A stretch of DNA of 18,869 nt from ANME-2 cluster archaeon (GCA_023544605.1 JAMJFQ010000033.1:1-18869); one strand, 5' to 3'; shown: positions 1 through 7,136, numbered from the stretch's first letter. Notes: generated from the sequence alone by a model not told the origin. Made by a program: numbers and translations.

Positions 1-70
1 GCTACAATCAAATCATGGTATTTTTATTTGTGATGACAAGGTTTACACTCTTGATCAAGATCCATTACTA

Positions 71-1066
71 TCAAACGTCTGACCGGGAAGTGTCTGTCCA
101 TGCCGTTCTTGTCTTCATGGCGCGATTTAATAATGCATGTGCTCCGCAAAAGCTTATCAGCCATACATGGAAGACCAACCCCATGGTCTTTAGCAGGACA
201 TGGTCATGCCCCTTCGACCATAACCTGAACCCATATACAGGAACGATGGGGGCTAACAAGAATGCCATAAAAGGCAATGTAATGGAAGTAAACCATGCCA
301 CTTTACGGTTTAATGGGATGGGTGCTAAGGAGAACTCTGCCATATTCTCCTCCAGCCCTTCCAATGCACCTGAAAGCCACCGCACTCGCTGGTTATAAAG
401 TTCTTTCAGGCTGGTGGGTCCCTGTTCACCGACCTTTGTTTCTGCCAGTACCGGCTTCTTGCCTGCTATGTACATTCGTTGCGTGAACTCCAGGTCCTCA
501 CAGTGCGCATCCTCATTGAGCCTGGTGTCGTCAAGTGCCCGGGCATCGATCACACCGATAAGCCCATTGAATTGTTCGAACCCGTCGAACTTTTCGTATA
601 GATGGTAAACGTCCTCGAAAAAGGAATACTCAGCAGCGATTATTTTAGCTACCCATCCCTCCTCCTGATTGGTTATGTACCGCGGACCGCTTGCCATCAC
701 TGCATTAGCATCATTTTCAATAGCTTCAATGCACTTTACAATAAAATCACAATCAGGACGGCTATCTACATCGAACAACGCAACAAAATCAGTATCAAGT
801 GTCCCGTCTGGTTTTTGGAATCTCTCCATGCCGTCATTGATAGCACCTCCTCTGCGCCCACGTGTATCACTGCGCTCAAGATACCCTACATCTTTGTCTC
901 TAAGATAACGGGTGCGCTCATCAGGTCCATCCGGGCAGTCAACTATGTATAATATATTCAGGACAACACCCGTTTTTTCAAGATGTGATACTGATAATAC
1001 GGACTTCTTTATTATTGACAACGGCTCAAAAGGAGCCACAGGAATAAGAATGGCGACGTCTTTCAT
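71..1066 (-). CDS. GT2 family glycosyltransferase, membrane-anchored
   Basis: Predicted inverting GT-A glycosyltransferase of family 2 that transfers a sugar from a nucleotide sugar at the cytoplasmic face of the membrane. With the ATG at 1066 the protein has 331 residues. Visible motifs are the N-terminal strand VAILIPV (residues 4-10), the metal-binding DVD near 99-101, an ED pair near 190-191, and QRVRW near 226-230, the Q-x-x-R-W signature of processive (cellulose/hyaluronan synthase-like) enzymes. Two hydrophobic segments follow at about 258-280 and 293-313. A TTG at 1078 would add four residues, but ATG 1066 is preferred; neither has a good ribosome binding site. The upstream gene on the same strand is a UPF0104 membrane protein 206 bases away, so they probably have separate promoters. 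The acceptor and sugar cannot be told from sequence. Family sure, exact role unknown. Confidence 0.88.
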   Translation of the reverse strand: MKDVAILIPVAPFEPLSIIKKSVLSVSHLEKTGVVLNILYIVDCPDGPDERTRYLRDKDVGYLERSDTRGRRGGAINDGMERFQKPDGTLDTDFVALFDVDSRPDCDFIVKCIEAIENDANAVMASGPRYITNQEEGWVAKIIAAEYSFFEDVYHLYEKFDGFEQFNGLIGVIDARALDDTRLNEDAHCEDLEFTQRMYIAGKKPVLAETKVGEQGPTSLKELYNQRVRWLSGALEGLEENMAEFSLAPIPLNRKVAWFTSITLPFMAFLLAPIVPVYGFRLWSKGHDHVLLKTMGLVFHVWLISFCGAHALLNRAMKTRTAWTDTSRSDV

Positions 1067-1139
1067 ACAGATATCCAACTGGTGCTAATGATTTATACAA
1101 TTATCCAAAAATACATAAAAAAGAGGGAGTGAAGATACA

Positions 1140-1167
1140 CCCCCACCCCCCCCGCTATAATATACTC
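1140..1167 (-). promoter_or_regulatory. TATA-like box with adjacent G8TG5 tract upstream of the glycosyltransferase
   Basis: Read on the minus strand, AGTATATTATAG (centre about 1160) resembles an archaeal TATA box. A start site about 26 bases downstream would fall near 1134. Between them lies a run of eight G, one T and five G (1140-1153). The predicted leader to ATG 1066 would be roughly 68 bases. The TATA assignment is inference; the homopolymer is seen directly. Confidence 0.4.
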
Positions 1168-1207
1168 CCACCGTATCAAATCTTGATGGGCCCAAATTAA
1201 ATTATAG

Positions 1208-1249
1208 AGTAGCACTAATATATACTATAGTGTGAACATAGTAGCACTA
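1208..1249. repeat. Two copies of the 10-mer AGTAGCACTA, 32 bp apart
   Basis: AGTAGCACTA occurs at 1208-1217 and again at 1240-1249, a spacing of 32 bp or about three helical turns. Between them sits the palindrome ACTATAGT (1224-1231). This lies between the start of the left glycosyltransferase and the end of the UPF0104 gene, upstream of the TATA-like box at about 1160. Two same-face sites for a regulator is a reasonable reading, but no regulator can be named. Confidence 0.4.
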
Positions 1250-1272
1250 TTGGTTAATTATCATTAATGATT

Positions 1273-2286
1273 TTAATCCCTGTACAAATCCACATCCTTG
1301 AGTATTTTTACACTTACAAGGCCGCCGAGGACCAGATTGATGTAATATGTGATCAATCGCCATACTACCACCACAATCCCAAGTATGGAAACCGGAACCA
1401 ATATGCCAAACAGCGCGGCACCGCCCAGTTCTGCGATCCCGCTTGCACCAGGGGTGATAGGGATAACCATAACGATGGTAAGGAATACCTGTACTGCAAA
1501 TGCCATCATTATATGTGGTGGTTGGTTAAGTCCCAACAGTATCATTGGCACTATTAAGAATTCCATTATCCAGAACAACACAGTAAGCACGCTCCCAAGA
1601 ACTAATCCTCTTTTACCGGTCCTTACAAATGTCCACAGGCTATTATGGAAATTCCACAGTTCTTTATCAATGAACTCCATGATATGTTCTGTGCGGTTAA
1701 ACCGCCCCACCTTATGGAGACCGCGGGTAATAAGCGATGAAAGCCGGTCAATGAATTTCGGATTCATCAGGCCTGCAATGGAAACTACCACCATTAACAG
1801 TATTAAAATCTCGGCCCCTGCAATCACCGCATTCAAATCCCAGCTCATGAGTGATGCTTTGAGTATCCAGAGTGCAAAAGGAGTGGCGATCAATAAAAAC
1901 AATGCATCCAACACCCGCTCACCGATCACAATGGCAGAGGCATCACCGATAGGAATATTTCCACTGCGGTTGAGGAGGTGTATCCGTACAGGTTCGCCAC
2001 CTGCCATTGACGGGGTGATCGAGGCAGCGAACAGGTTGGATATTACTGCTTCTGTTGCATCTTTTATGCTGATGTAATGACCGAGCCCATCAGCCATGAC
2101 CTTCAACCGCATACCCCAGACAAGATAGCTGCCTGTATGCAAAGCCATGGCCAATAACAAGTAACCAGGTTTCATTTTAAGCAGGGCGGGAAGCGTCTCA
2201 GGTCCTACCGTGAATGCTGTGAGCAGCACCAGGAATAGGATACTTAATATTAAAGAAATGACGAAGTATTTTTTTAATCGTTGCAT
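1273..2286 (-). CDS. UPF0104 / lysylphosphatidylglycerol synthase TM-domain family protein
   Basis: Integral membrane protein of 337 residues in the UPF0104 family, which shares its fold with the flippase domain of MprF and with the membrane half of archaeal AglD. Hydrophobic helices lie at about 6-27, 41-57, 116-140, 153-173, 227-252, 257-277 and 288-315. Family motifs are clear: TPSMAGGEPVR near 91-101, GERVLDALFLL near 122-132, and PITPGASGIAELG near 276-288. In AglD this domain is fused to a GT2 domain; here it stands alone with two separate GT2 genes beside it. A role in moving or modifying a lipid-linked sugar is likely by context but not proven. ATG 2286 has no Shine-Dalgarno; a TATA-like CATATATAAA lies about 34 bases upstream, suggesting a very short leader. 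Confidence 0.9.
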   Translation of the reverse strand: MQRLKKYFVISLILSILFLVLLTAFTVGPETLPALLKMKPGYLLLAMALHTGSYLVWGMRLKVMADGLGHYISIKDATEAVISNLFAASITPSMAGGEPVRIHLLNRSGNIPIGDASAIVIGERVLDALFLLIATPFALWILKASLMSWDLNAVIAGAEILILLMVVVSIAGLMNPKFIDRLSSLITRGLHKVGRFNRTEHIMEFIDKELWNFHNSLWTFVRTGKRGLVLGSVLTVLFWIMEFLIVPMILLGLNQPPHIMMAFAVQVFLTIVMVIPITPGASGIAELGGAALFGILVPVSILGIVVVVWRLITYYINLVLGGLVSVKILKDVDLYRD

Positions 2287-2314
2287 GTGCCCGGGAGGAT
2301 AATAATAATTATAT

Positions 2315-2357
2315 CATATATAAACCTTGATAAGGTGCTCCAAAAATAATATTAAAG
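2315..2357. promoter_or_regulatory. Divergent AT-rich promoter region between UPF0104 and GT2 genes
   Basis: CATATATAAA (2315-2324) is a TATA-like element usable in both directions. Leftwards it sits about 34 bases before ATG 2286. Rightwards it would give a leader containing GGTGA (2367-2371) before TTG 2381. A second AT element, AATATTAAAG (about 2348-2357), lies 29 bases before that TTG. Assigned from position and composition only. Confidence 0.4.
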
Positions 2358-2380
2358 AAAAATTCTGGTGAAGTGATGCA

Positions 2381-3034
2381 TTGGTCAGTATAATCCTGCC
2401 TGCCAAGAACGAAGAATCCTGTATAGGTGCCACGATAAAAAAGATAAAAGAGCTCGGCGACCATCTCCGGATAGTAGTGGTGGACGGTCACTCCACGGAC
2501 CGCACTGTTGAGATAGCACGGCAGCACGATGTGGAGGTCATATATGACAATGGTCTGGGGAAAGGAGAGGCCCTGCGCTGTGCCTTTGACCACGTGCAGG
2601 ATGATGTGGTGTTCCTGGACGTGGACGGCACGTATCCTCTTGGTACCATACCCCAGATAGTGGAAGCCTTGCAGGAATACGACCTTGTTATCGGTGAGAG
2701 GATGGAGTTTGACGGGGATGCCCTCCCGCGACTTTTCCTTGTAGGAGATGCTATATCCAGGGGTCTGTTCCAATTGCTTTATTCATCGCGGCTGGATAAC
2801 CTTTCAGGACTCCGCGGTTTGAGATGGCAGGCTATTGAGAAAATGGGACTTGAATCAGACGATTTCGGGATAGAGACCGAGATCACTGCCAAGGCAGTTC
2901 GGCTGGGGCTCAAGATAAAAAAAATATCCATAACCTATATGGCCCGTACAGGCTCGTCCAAGTTCAGGCCGGTACAGGATGGTATGGTCGTGTTGCGGGC
3001 CATGTTCAGGTACAGGTTCAAATCCCTTTCATGA
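2381..3034 (+). CDS. GT2 family glycosyltransferase, AglJ / dolichyl-phosphate sugar synthase-like
   Basis: Small soluble GT2 enzyme of 217 residues, of the type that loads a sugar from a nucleotide donor onto dolichyl phosphate in archaeal N-glycosylation. Motifs: VSIILPAKNEE (2-12), VVDGHSTDRT (33-42), metal-binding FLDVDGTYPL with D80 and D82, SGLRGLRW (122-129), DDFGIETEIT (140-149) and the late GSSKFRPVQDG (191-201) seen in polyprenyl-phosphate GT2 proteins. It has no membrane helix, unlike bacterial GtrB-type enzymes. The start is a TTG: an in-frame TGA at 2369-2371 rules out anything earlier, and GGTGA lies nine bases upstream. It is divergent from the UPF0104 gene and convergent with the nucleotidyltransferase, so the three probably serve one glycan pathway. 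The sugar is unknown. Confidence 0.88.
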   Translation: MVSIILPAKNEESCIGATIKKIKELGDHLRIVVVDGHSTDRTVEIARQHDVEVIYDNGLGKGEALRCAFDHVQDDVVFLDVDGTYPLGTIPQIVEALQEYDLVIGERMEFDGDALPRLFLVGDAISRGLFQLLYSSRLDNLSGLRGLRWQAIEKMGLESDDFGIETEITAKAVRLGLKIKKISITYMARTGSSKFRPVQDGMVVLRAMFRYRFKSLS

Positions 3035-3077
3035 ATTAAGTCATTTACATGAATCAGGTGCCTTTCATGAATTGTGT
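3024..3077. repeat. Three tandem copies of an 18-bp unit containing CATGAA
   Basis: Units at 3024-3041, 3042-3059 and 3060-3077 share a core (T/A)CATGAAT at exactly 18-bp spacing. Units 1 and 3 carry CCTTTCATGAATT; unit 2 has diverged. TCATGA is its own reverse complement and reads as TGA on both strands. The forward GT2 gene stops in unit 1 and the reverse nucleotidyltransferase gene stops in unit 3. Confidence 0.75.
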
Positions 3078-4246
3078 GAAGTATAATTAGTATAACCCGG
3101 ATTTTCCATGATCTCTTTCACATTTGTGCCTTCTTCAATAACAAGTTCAGGCCAAAGGCTCACATTGGAATGGACAATGACATTATCCCGGATAACCACC
3201 CTGGGTCCGATAACAGTGCCTGTTTCCAATGTGCAGTTGCCACATATTTTAGTGGAATTGTCAACGATCGCTCCTGAGACGCTGGTGTTCTTTCCAATCT
3301 CCACATCATTGAAGATAATAGCAGACAGTATCCTTGCCCCGCTCTTTATGGTGCAGTTAGAACCAATAGAGGTGTAAGGGCCTATGAGTACCTCGTTTCC
3401 GATGATGGTGTTCTCCCCTATTATAATAGGCCCCACCAGCGCAGAGTTGGTACCTACCGTTACCCCGCTACCGATATTTACCGGTCCGAGAACCCGTGCA
3501 TCCCTTATATTGAGATCCCCATTAATTATTGTGCCAGGAAGTTTTTCAAGTTTCCATTTACATGCCTGCCTGTACGCGGTTGCATTACCTATGTCAGTCC
3601 AGTGCCCCCTCACCAGATAGCCATTTAGCCTGTCACCCCTTTTCATCATTTTCGGGAACAAATCTTTGGCAAAATCAAAATTGGCTGTCGGAGGTATCAA
3701 TTCAAGTATGGAAGGGTCACATACGTATATCCCTGTACTGGCAAGATTGCTGAATATATCTCCCGCATTTGGTTTTTCATGAAACCGGTGAATCTGGTTG
3801 AATACGTCCATATCAGCAATACCGTATTCTTGCGGGTCTTCAATTGGAAGGAGCCCGATGGTGACCTTTGCATTATTGTGTTCGTGGAAGCGGTATAATT
3901 CGCGAAGGTTCAGGTCCATCACGTGGTCTCCGCCTATAACAATGAAAGGTTCATCCTTCAAAAACGACTCTGCATTTTTAATACTGCCTGCTGTACCCAG
4001 TTTTGTCTTGTCCCGTACATAATCTATGTGGACCCCGAACAGGCTGCCGTCACCCAATGCATCCTCTATCTCATTACCCAGATAACCGATGGTAATTACT
4101 ATCTCGCTGAAACCCTCGGTAGCCAGGTGTTCCACCAGGTGCACCACAGAAGGTTTATTTAATAAAGGAATATTAGGTTTGGGGCGGTCGAACGTCAACG
4201 GCCGCAGACGCGTACCCTCCCCTCCGCACATAATGCATGCTTTCAT
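3065..4246 (-). CDS. Sugar-1-phosphate nucleotidyltransferase with left-handed beta-helix domain
   Basis: Makes a nucleotide sugar from an NTP and a sugar 1-phosphate, supplying donors for surface glycans. The protein (393 residues from ATG 4246) begins with the pyrophosphorylase signature CGGEGTRLRPLT (7-18) then RPKPNIPLLNKP, followed by GTAGSIKNAE and VIGGDHVMD at the metal site. From about residue 240 on there are hexapeptide-like repeats (IGSGVTVG, IIGENTIIGN, IGKNTSVSGAIVDNSTKICGN in part), typical of a left-handed beta helix. This resembles archaeal mannose-1-phosphate guanylyltransferase and glucose-1-phosphate thymidylyl/uridylyltransferase relatives; the base and sugar cannot be decided. 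A longer frame opens at 4363, but its extra 39 residues look non-coding and a strong TATA-like box sits inside them, so 4246 is chosen. Confidence 0.92.
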   Translation of the reverse strand: MKACIMCGGEGTRLRPLTFDRPKPNIPLLNKPSVVHLVEHLATEGFSEIVITIGYLGNEIEDALGDGSLFGVHIDYVRDKTKLGTAGSIKNAESFLKDEPFIVIGGDHVMDLNLRELYRFHEHNNAKVTIGLLPIEDPQEYGIADMDVFNQIHRFHEKPNAGDIFSNLASTGIYVCDPSILELIPPTANFDFAKDLFPKMMKRGDRLNGYLVRGHWTDIGNATAYRQACKWKLEKLPGTIINGDLNIRDARVLGPVNIGSGVTVGTNSALVGPIIIGENTIIGNEVLIGPYTSIGSNCTIKSGARILSAIIFNDVEIGKNTSVSGAIVDNSTKICGNCTLETGTVIGPRVVIRDNVIVHSNVSLWPELVIEEGTNVKEIMENPGYTNYTSHNS

Positions 4247-4276
4247 TTTTATACCGAATTCCAAAGGTTTTGGGAG

Positions 4277-4289
4277 TATATATAAATAA
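4277..4289 (-). promoter_or_regulatory. TATA box for the nucleotidyltransferase gene
   Basis: On the minus strand TTATTTATATATA is a strong match to an archaeal TATA box. Its centre is about 36 bases before ATG 4246, predicting a leader of about ten bases. It supports that start and argues that this gene is transcribed separately from the CoA-binding gene 73 bases upstream. Confidence 0.6.
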
Positions 4290-4319
4290 CGACATTCCCG
4301 GCAGTGATGCCCTCCAACG

Positions 4320-4676
4320 TCAATACCTTCCTGCAAGTTTAGCGATGCCTCTATGTATCGCATGAATACTGATACTGCCGCCCAGGTACATCATGGGGCA
4401 TCTTCCTGTAAGACATTGCAACTGGTACTGGCCGCATTTCTCCTTTACCTCTGGCGTTTTGGTCATCCAGTGTACCCAGATGTTATTGATACCCTTACCT
4501 GCCAATGCTTCTACCACATCTGCAGGTTGCAGGTTTGTAACTCCTATTACCGCACCCTGGATACCATCAGGAAGTGCGGATACCTCTTGCAGTGTCCCTT
4601 CGGCTGGTTTGTCTGAGAGGTCAACAATGTGGACGGTCTTGCCCCGTTTGGTAAGTTCATTTATTGTCCACTTCAT
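4320..4676 (-). CDS. CoA-binding domain protein, surviving 3' part of an interrupted gene
   Basis: Encodes 118 residues of a CoA_binding_2-type Rossmann domain: RGKTVHIVDLSD (residues 11-22), the GAVIGVTNLQPADVVEAL stretch (40-57), NIWVHWMTKTPEV (64-76) and the C-terminal LTGRCPMMYLGG near 89-100. Domains of this family usually run about 130-145 residues and begin with a beta strand plus nucleotide-binding loop, which this frame lacks. The missing start is found upstream in another frame (4748-4809). Removing 58 bases between two ACAAG copies joins them into one 143-residue protein reading FAVITDTRTKPAMKWTIN across the junction. The ATG at 4676 has AAGGA eleven bases upstream and an AT-rich TATA-like stretch from the insert, so a truncated protein might still be made. 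Function of the family is poorly known (acyl-CoA or nucleotide binding). Confidence 0.7.
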   Translation of the reverse strand: MKWTINELTKRGKTVHIVDLSDKPAEGTLQEVSALPDGIQGAVIGVTNLQPADVVEALAGKGINNIWVHWMTKTPEVKEKCGQYQLQCLTGRCPMMYLGGSISIHAIHRGIAKLAGRY

Positions 4677-4689
4677 TGCAGGTTTTGTC

Positions 4690-4747
4690 CTTGTATATAA
4701 TCTATAAAATTATATATTCAAGTTAATCCGACTGAAGGGAGGATTTT
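4690..4747. other. 58-bp putative insertion with 5-bp direct repeat and internal hairpin
   Basis: On the minus strand, ACAAG occurs at 4752-4748 and again at 4694-4690. The 58-base offset between copies is not a multiple of three, and the insert carries stop codons in both relevant frames. It is more AT-rich than the flanking gene. It contains an inverted repeat, CTTGTATATAA (4690-4700) against TTATATATTCAAG (4710-4722), pairing over 11 bp with a two-base bulge and nine-base loop. No terminal inverted repeats or transposase signature was seen. It could be a tiny non-autonomous element, a filler insertion, or repair scar. Confidence 0.5.
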
Positions 4748-4809
4748 CTTGTGTCCGTTATCACTGCGAAATTATTGGAATCCCAGAATAATTCATGTTC
4801 TGCTGGCAT
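4748..4809 (-). pseudogene. Displaced 5' end of the CoA-binding protein gene
   Basis: Reading from ATG 4809 on the minus strand gives MPAEHELFWDSNNFAVITDT, after which the frame enters the insert and stops at TAA 4723-4725. AAGGAG lies ten bases before the ATG, a good ribosome binding site. FWDSNNFAVITD matches what is expected for the N-terminal helix and first beta strand of a CoA_binding_2 protein, exactly the part absent from the 4320-4676 frame. The frames differ by one, consistent with the 58-base insert. Joined, the two pieces make 144 codons including stop. The alternative is that this is chance, but restored length, frame and SD all agree. Confidence 0.6.
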
Positions 4810-4936
4810 ACTATTTCCACTCCTTGGATTTGGTTTGCCCAATACCAAGTAATAGTAATGAAAGCATACAAATTATTTTAATATTGTTCAATTATAATGT
4901 TTAATCCAGTGAAAATAAGGGGGTTGACAGGTCCAA

Positions 4937-7036
4937 TCACTTGAACTTGTCAAGCAGCCGCTGGTAGAAGTCTTTCTTCTCATCATCTGATTTGCGGACC
5001 AGTCTTTCCACTATCAGCTCTGGTGTGCTCTTTGCTGCATAATTGTACCTGGGATTGCGGTCAACTATCAAGTTCAGGTCTTCGTCTAATCCCCGTGCCT
5101 CGATACCGTCGACCCGTACAGGCGCTGATGTATGCTCCATTATACTCTCTGCCAGGTGGCTTACAAATATGCCCACTGTATGGGGGTTATCGGCTAGCGA
5201 TTCCAGAATTCCGCCAATAATCCGGGCCGATGCCCCCGGTTCAGTAATGGATTCAAGTTCATCCACCAGTACTGCCATTTTCCCTGTACCCCATACTACA
5301 GAGAATTCCTTAATCGTCGATTCAAAAGCACCGGCATCCATAGTACCTCCAGATTTGCCGAAATAGTATAACTCGTCCACCAGTCCCACTGACACCTGTT
5401 CACCCGGTACCGGGAATCCCATGTGGGACAGTATCATTACCTGGGCGACCAGGTCCAGCGTTGAGGTCTTGCCACCTGAGTTCACACCACTGAGCACAGC
5501 TACACGCTCTGGCGTGTACCCCACTGCCGCATTCCCTGCCCCCACTTCACCCAGGGCATAGTTCACGGGTTTGACGTCGCCCTGGAGAAAGAGGTTTGTA
5601 CCTGCCTTGATATGGATGCCGGGCTTATCCATGAGTTCGGGTGTGGTAAGGTTACGCTCCCTGGCAAAAAGACCAATGGCAAACCACATATCCAGTTCCA
5701 TTGCTCCCGAGACCAGTGCCCGGGCCGTTTCTTTCAGGTCGAATAGTGTCCGGGCCGCTTCCCTTAGCAAATCCATGCGGCGCTTTGCTAACCTACCCCT
5801 GAGCAATAACCTAAGTTTCTCAACCACATCCCTGTCTGCCTCTATAGAGGTCATGATGTCACGATTGAACAGGTCAGTAAGCAGAAGTGATTCCTTCTGG
5901 TCAAGATCAAGTTCGTCAATGATACCTTGTAGCGTTTCTTTTACGATCCCTGTGTACCGGCCAGACAATTGCCGGTCAAGCAGGTCTTTCACATCACCAC
6001 CCACTGCATTCAGGAGGTCCTTACCACTAAGGGTGACGGTGCTGCTTTGGAGAAATTCCCGAAGTTGTATATCTGCGCTGTTCTCTGCGGTCTTTACACT
6101 ATCATCCAGTCTATCCAGGGCGGACCGTATCCTATCCATCTCCTTGTCAGTCCCGGTCCTGATGTCATCATTATCACCTACAACATCCAGTGCAGATCCC
6201 AGGCGACCGACAGGTCCTGGTTCGATACCTGCAAACACACGTGAGGAGGTATTTTCAATTAACCTGTATGCCTGTATGGCAGAGGTAATGCTTTTCAGGT
6301 TCTGCGAAAAAAAGGCAATCTCCATTTCGGGAACTGCCTGCCACATTTCAAGGTCAGGCAGGTTGGCATAGTCAATTTCGGCATCATACGGTATGTCGAC
6401 ACCTTCCAGGGCCATTGAGGCCGTTACATGGTGGTAAGCGCTGGCTGCATCGGCAAGTTCGCGGGGGGATTCTGCCAACAGTATATCAATATCGTTGCCA
6501 AACCTTGCCTGGGCTTGTCGGTACTCTTCATGTCCCGCTGCTACTATGACCCTGTCCCTGACCTTTTTTGGACGGGCTGCTTTGATAGGTCTTACACCCG
6601 CAAGTATCTTTTTGAGGCGGTCGAGACCTTCTTCAACAGCGAATATGGTATCTACCATCTGGCATGCATACGCTACATCTCCCATCACTGAGGTGATCAT
6701 ATCTTTTTTGGATGAAGGTATAGGAAAATAGATATTCAACTTGTCCCTGGCATATTGCGTGCTGGTATATGATTTTATGATATCGAGGAGATGGCGGTAT
6801 ACCCTGTGTGCCTCCCTGGTCTTCAGGAAACTGTCAGGTGAGATGTTCTCATCTTTGAAAATAAATGCCAGAACCAGGGCAACGGCATTCTTTTCACCGA
6901 TTCCGGGTACTGCGGCAATGGCTGCCACATCATGTTGTATGAATGCTTCCATTGCAGCTTCCTGGCTTGTGAAATGTTCAAGGAGGCGCCCGGCGGTCTT
7001 ATCTCCAATACCGGGAATATCTCTTATGTCACTCAT
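4937..7036 (-). CDS. MutS2-type ATPase with N-terminal helix-hairpin-helix motifs
   Basis: A 699-residue member of the MutS/MutS2 ATPase group. Two helix-hairpin-helix motifs open the protein: IPGIGDKTAGRLLEHF (7-22) and VPGIGEKNAVALV (43-55), which bind DNA backbone non-specifically. A long mostly helical middle (about 260-480) corresponds to the lever and clamp region. The C-terminal ATPase shows Walker A GVNSGGKTST (527-536), the MutS-family GAFESTIKEF segment (569-578) and Walker B MAVLVDE with D592/E593. No Smr endonuclease domain follows: the protein ends about 100 residues after Walker B. Bacterial MutS2 acts in suppressing recombination and in ribosome rescue rather than mismatch repair; the archaeal role is not established. 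ATG 7036 lacks a Shine-Dalgarno but has a TATA-like box 29 bases upstream. Confidence 0.88.
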   Translation of the reverse strand: MSDIRDIPGIGDKTAGRLLEHFTSQEAAMEAFIQHDVAAIAAVPGIGEKNAVALVLAFIFKDENISPDSFLKTREAHRVYRHLLDIIKSYTSTQYARDKLNIYFPIPSSKKDMITSVMGDVAYACQMVDTIFAVEEGLDRLKKILAGVRPIKAARPKKVRDRVIVAAGHEEYRQAQARFGNDIDILLAESPRELADAASAYHHVTASMALEGVDIPYDAEIDYANLPDLEMWQAVPEMEIAFFSQNLKSITSAIQAYRLIENTSSRVFAGIEPGPVGRLGSALDVVGDNDDIRTGTDKEMDRIRSALDRLDDSVKTAENSADIQLREFLQSSTVTLSGKDLLNAVGGDVKDLLDRQLSGRYTGIVKETLQGIIDELDLDQKESLLLTDLFNRDIMTSIEADRDVVEKLRLLLRGRLAKRRMDLLREAARTLFDLKETARALVSGAMELDMWFAIGLFARERNLTTPELMDKPGIHIKAGTNLFLQGDVKPVNYALGEVGAGNAAVGYTPERVAVLSGVNSGGKTSTLDLVAQVMILSHMGFPVPGEQVSVGLVDELYYFGKSGGTMDAGAFESTIKEFSVVWGTGKMAVLVDELESITEPGASARIIGGILESLADNPHTVGIFVSHLAESIMEHTSAPVRVDGIEARGLDEDLNLIVDRNPRYNYAAKSTPELIVERLVRKSDDEKKDFYQRLLDKFK

Positions 7037-7061
7037 TCAAGATATCTGAGAGGGGTTAAAC

Positions 7062-7068
7062 GATATAT
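7062..7068 (-). promoter_or_regulatory. TATA-like box for the MutS2-type gene, leaderless geometry
   Basis: ATATATC on the minus strand is centred about 29 bases before ATG 7036. With an archaeal TATA-to-start distance near 26, transcription would begin almost at the ATG, which fits the lack of a ribosome binding site. Confidence 0.4.
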
Positions 7069-7105
7069 GGTTTATCCTTAATCCCATCCCGGCATTAACA
7101 GACAC

Positions 7106-7113
7106 TATTAATA
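7106..7113 (+). promoter_or_regulatory. TATA-like box for methanogenesis marker 12, leaderless geometry
   Basis: TATTAATA is centred 28 bases before ATG 7137, predicting a leaderless transcript. The only purine-rich stretch (AGGA at 7117-7120) is too far from the ATG to act as a Shine-Dalgarno. The 100-bp gap 7037-7136 therefore holds two divergent promoters. Confidence 0.4.
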
Positions 7114-7136
7114 CACAGGAAACAATCCAGATTAAT

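Noticed and set aside
1349..2077. 242-codon forward frame antisense to the UPF0104 gene
   Set aside because: Low-complexity threonine/isoleucine/serine composition and no family motif; the reverse frame is clearly the real gene.
2287..2310. Forward GGGAGGAT resembling a Shine-Dalgarno
   Set aside because: No start codon with an open frame follows at suitable spacing.
4247..4363. 39-residue N-terminal extension of the nucleotidyltransferase
   Set aside because: The extension does not resemble the family, which begins at MKACIMCGG, and a strong TATA-like box lies within it.
4751..4852. Forward 33-codon frame (GTG start) with AAGGGAGGA eight bases upstream
   Set aside because: It looks good by ribosome binding site alone, but it is antisense to the reconstructed 5' end of the CoA-binding gene, and its ribosome site lies inside the putative insert. 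More likely chance.
5571..6371. Long 266-codon forward frame antisense to the MutS2-type gene
   Set aside because: Serine/arginine-rich composition typical of a shadow frame; the reverse frame has clear ATPase motifs.
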